Assembly (NCBI GenBank): GCA_913775305.1
Contig: CAJYIY010000092.1
Coordinates: 1 to 43,308 of the forward strand
Direction: 5' to 3'
DNA from: an uncultured Erwinia sp.
GTDB taxonomy: Bacteria > Pseudomonadota > Gammaproteobacteria > Enterobacterales > Enterobacteriaceae
DNA length: 43,308 nucleotides
Below are positions 42,443 to 43,308 of this stretch, piece by piece. The translations under genes were made by a program, and so were the position numbers. Each line of letters starts with the position of its first letter. The first letter of the stretch is position 1. The notes beneath the pieces were generated by a model. That model did not search any database, was not told the origin of the DNA, and was given only the letters and a program-made list of their open reading frames with translations.

Positions 42443-43308
42443 CAACCTTGATAGTCTTCAGCCTCGATACCACAATAAGTTAGCATATCGGTTATCAGCG
42501 GTATTCTATTAAAGTCTTGTCTGGACATATTACCAAAATTATCCATCCTTAGTTTACAACGAGTCATGAACACTTCATCAATAGCCCTTGAAAACCCTAC
42601 AAAAACTGTTTTTTGATTTTCTATTTGCCCTTCTTCATCCCCAAAGTAAGCATCCGGTTCGAGTCCTACTATCACGACCTTTCTAAATTCTAAACCTTTA
42701 CTTTTATGGATAGTCATAAATGGTACGGTTTTAATTCCATTCAACATATCTATAGCATTTGACATATTATTTTTTATATCTAATTCTTCGAGGTATTTAG
42801 AAAGAGCATTAATATTATGCTCAAGACCATTGCCATTCATATATTGCGGAAAATAAGATTTCAACTCTGAGATACCAAATATACTTAGTAACCCCTTCAA
42901 ATAATCAACAACATCACTTCTTATTTCCTTATTGGCCTTGATGAAATTACTTAACTCTCTTTCCAAACGAGTAACGTCACCTCTTCTACTTACACCTCTA
43001 ATGTTGCACAAAAGGTCCATTGTAGAAGCCCAGCCCTCTATTGACTTTCTATTACAAACAAACATTAGAAGCTGTAAAACTAACTGTACTATTGCTTCGT
43101 TTAATAATTCTTGGTATTCATTTTCAATACGGCACTTGACACCAGACACGTCTAACTCTGAGATTATTTTTTGAGAGTACTGCCCAGCCACACTTTTGGA
43201 TAAAATGCATATATCCCTTTGTTCAACACCTTCATCAATCCATTTTTTAATAAGTGAAGCAATATAAGATGCCTCTTGGTCAACTTCCTCAAACTGCATT
43301 AACCTGGC
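42442..43308 (-). CDS. UvrD/Rep-like SF1 helicase, C-terminal part (partial)
   Basis: 288 codons to the right edge, open beyond it; an internal ATG at 43299 is not the start. FMTIHKSKGLEFRKVVIVGL is SF1 motif V and KTVFVGFSRAIDEVFMT motif VI with the arginine finger. EEVDQEASYIASLIKKWIDE and DICILSKS are the preceding motif IV area. The ATPase Walker A half lies outside. AT-rich and next to IS debris, it looks acquired. Stand-alone helicases of this size and kind (GajB of Gabija) occur in phage-defence loci, but the partner gene is not visible, so a defence role is only a possibility. Confidence 0.75.
   Translation of the reverse strand, partial: ARLMQFEEVDQEASYIASLIKKWIDEGVEQRDICILSKSVAGQYSQKIISELDVSGVKCRIENEYQELLNEAIVQLVLQLLMFVCNRKSIEGWASTMDLLCNIRGVSRRGDVTRLERELSNFIKANKEIRSDVVDYLKGLLSIFGISELKSYFPQYMNGNGLEHNINALSKYLEELDIKNNMSNAIDMLNGIKTVPFMTIHKSKGLEFRKVVIVGLEPDAYFGDEEGQIENQKTVFVGFSRAIDEVFMTRCKLRMDNFGNMSRQDFNRIPLITDMLTYCGIEAEDYQG

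Noticed and set aside
1-43308. CRISPR arrays, tRNA or rRNA genes, prophage modules
   Set aside because: No regularly spaced repeats, no recognisable tRNA T-arm/CCA patterns, no rRNA motifs and no phage structural genes were found.

Overview
The window is a chromosomal segment of an enterobacterium, most likely from the Erwinia/Pantoea group (Erwiniaceae). This rests on content rather than a database search. Most of the sequence is GC-rich, with typical enteric genes: cytoplasmic trehalase, a YbiV-type HAD phosphatase, a YdcJ/HglS-type 2-oxoadipate dioxygenase, fructose-6-phosphate aldolase and the abgR-abgABT locus. It also carries a three-subunit membrane gluconate-type dehydrogenase, common in plant-associated enterics.

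Layout. 1-1771: start of a sugar ABC ATPase (-) divergent from an IclR regulator. 1817-3886: LysR regulator divergent from a PRISE-type short-chain reductase. 4027-4806: stand-alone YrdC/Sua5-domain protein with a good terminator. 4933-8919: LysR regulator divergent from an aconitase-superfamily hydro-lyase (large and small subunit) and a zinc alcohol dehydrogenase, probably one catabolic unit. 8953-9579: LysE/RhtB exporter. 9580-10171: gene-free, with a perfect CRP site and terminator-like hairpins. 10172-11803: treF, whose reading frame has no ATG near its true N-terminus. 11915-16602: orphan amino-acid binding protein, DUF2817 peptidase, Fe(II)/2-oxoglutarate oxygenase, NUDIX hydrolase and HglS. 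16677-18496: HAD phosphatase and F6P aldolase.

18500-28600 is an AT-rich island. It holds decayed fimbrial chaperone and LuxR remnants, a small secreted fimbrin-like protein, an unusual two-winged-helix regulator and a complete chaperone-usher operon (major pilin, chaperone, usher, two-domain tip adhesin, second chaperone). A long AT-rich leader lies upstream of the pilin gene.

28906-37226 returns to the host-like composition: a NitT/TauT-type ABC importer, then abgT-abgB-abgA with divergent abgR for p-aminobenzoyl-glutamate uptake and cleavage. 37726-41465 is the gluconate-dehydrogenase-type operon (Tat-exported small subunit, GMC flavoprotein with a cysteine cluster, triheme cytochrome c), preceded by a LacI-type operator over an extended -10. 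The right end (41520-43308) is a second AT-rich accessory segment: a 5'-truncated IS3-family transposase, a gene tail cut by it, a strong bidirectional terminator and the C-terminal half of a UvrD-like helicase that may belong to a defence system outside the window.

Points most worth following: the non-ATG treF start, the CRP-site/terminator pair that could frame a small RNA, the binding protein-peptidase-oxygenase cluster, the decaying fimbrial relics beside the intact operon, and the cut accessory region at the right edge.
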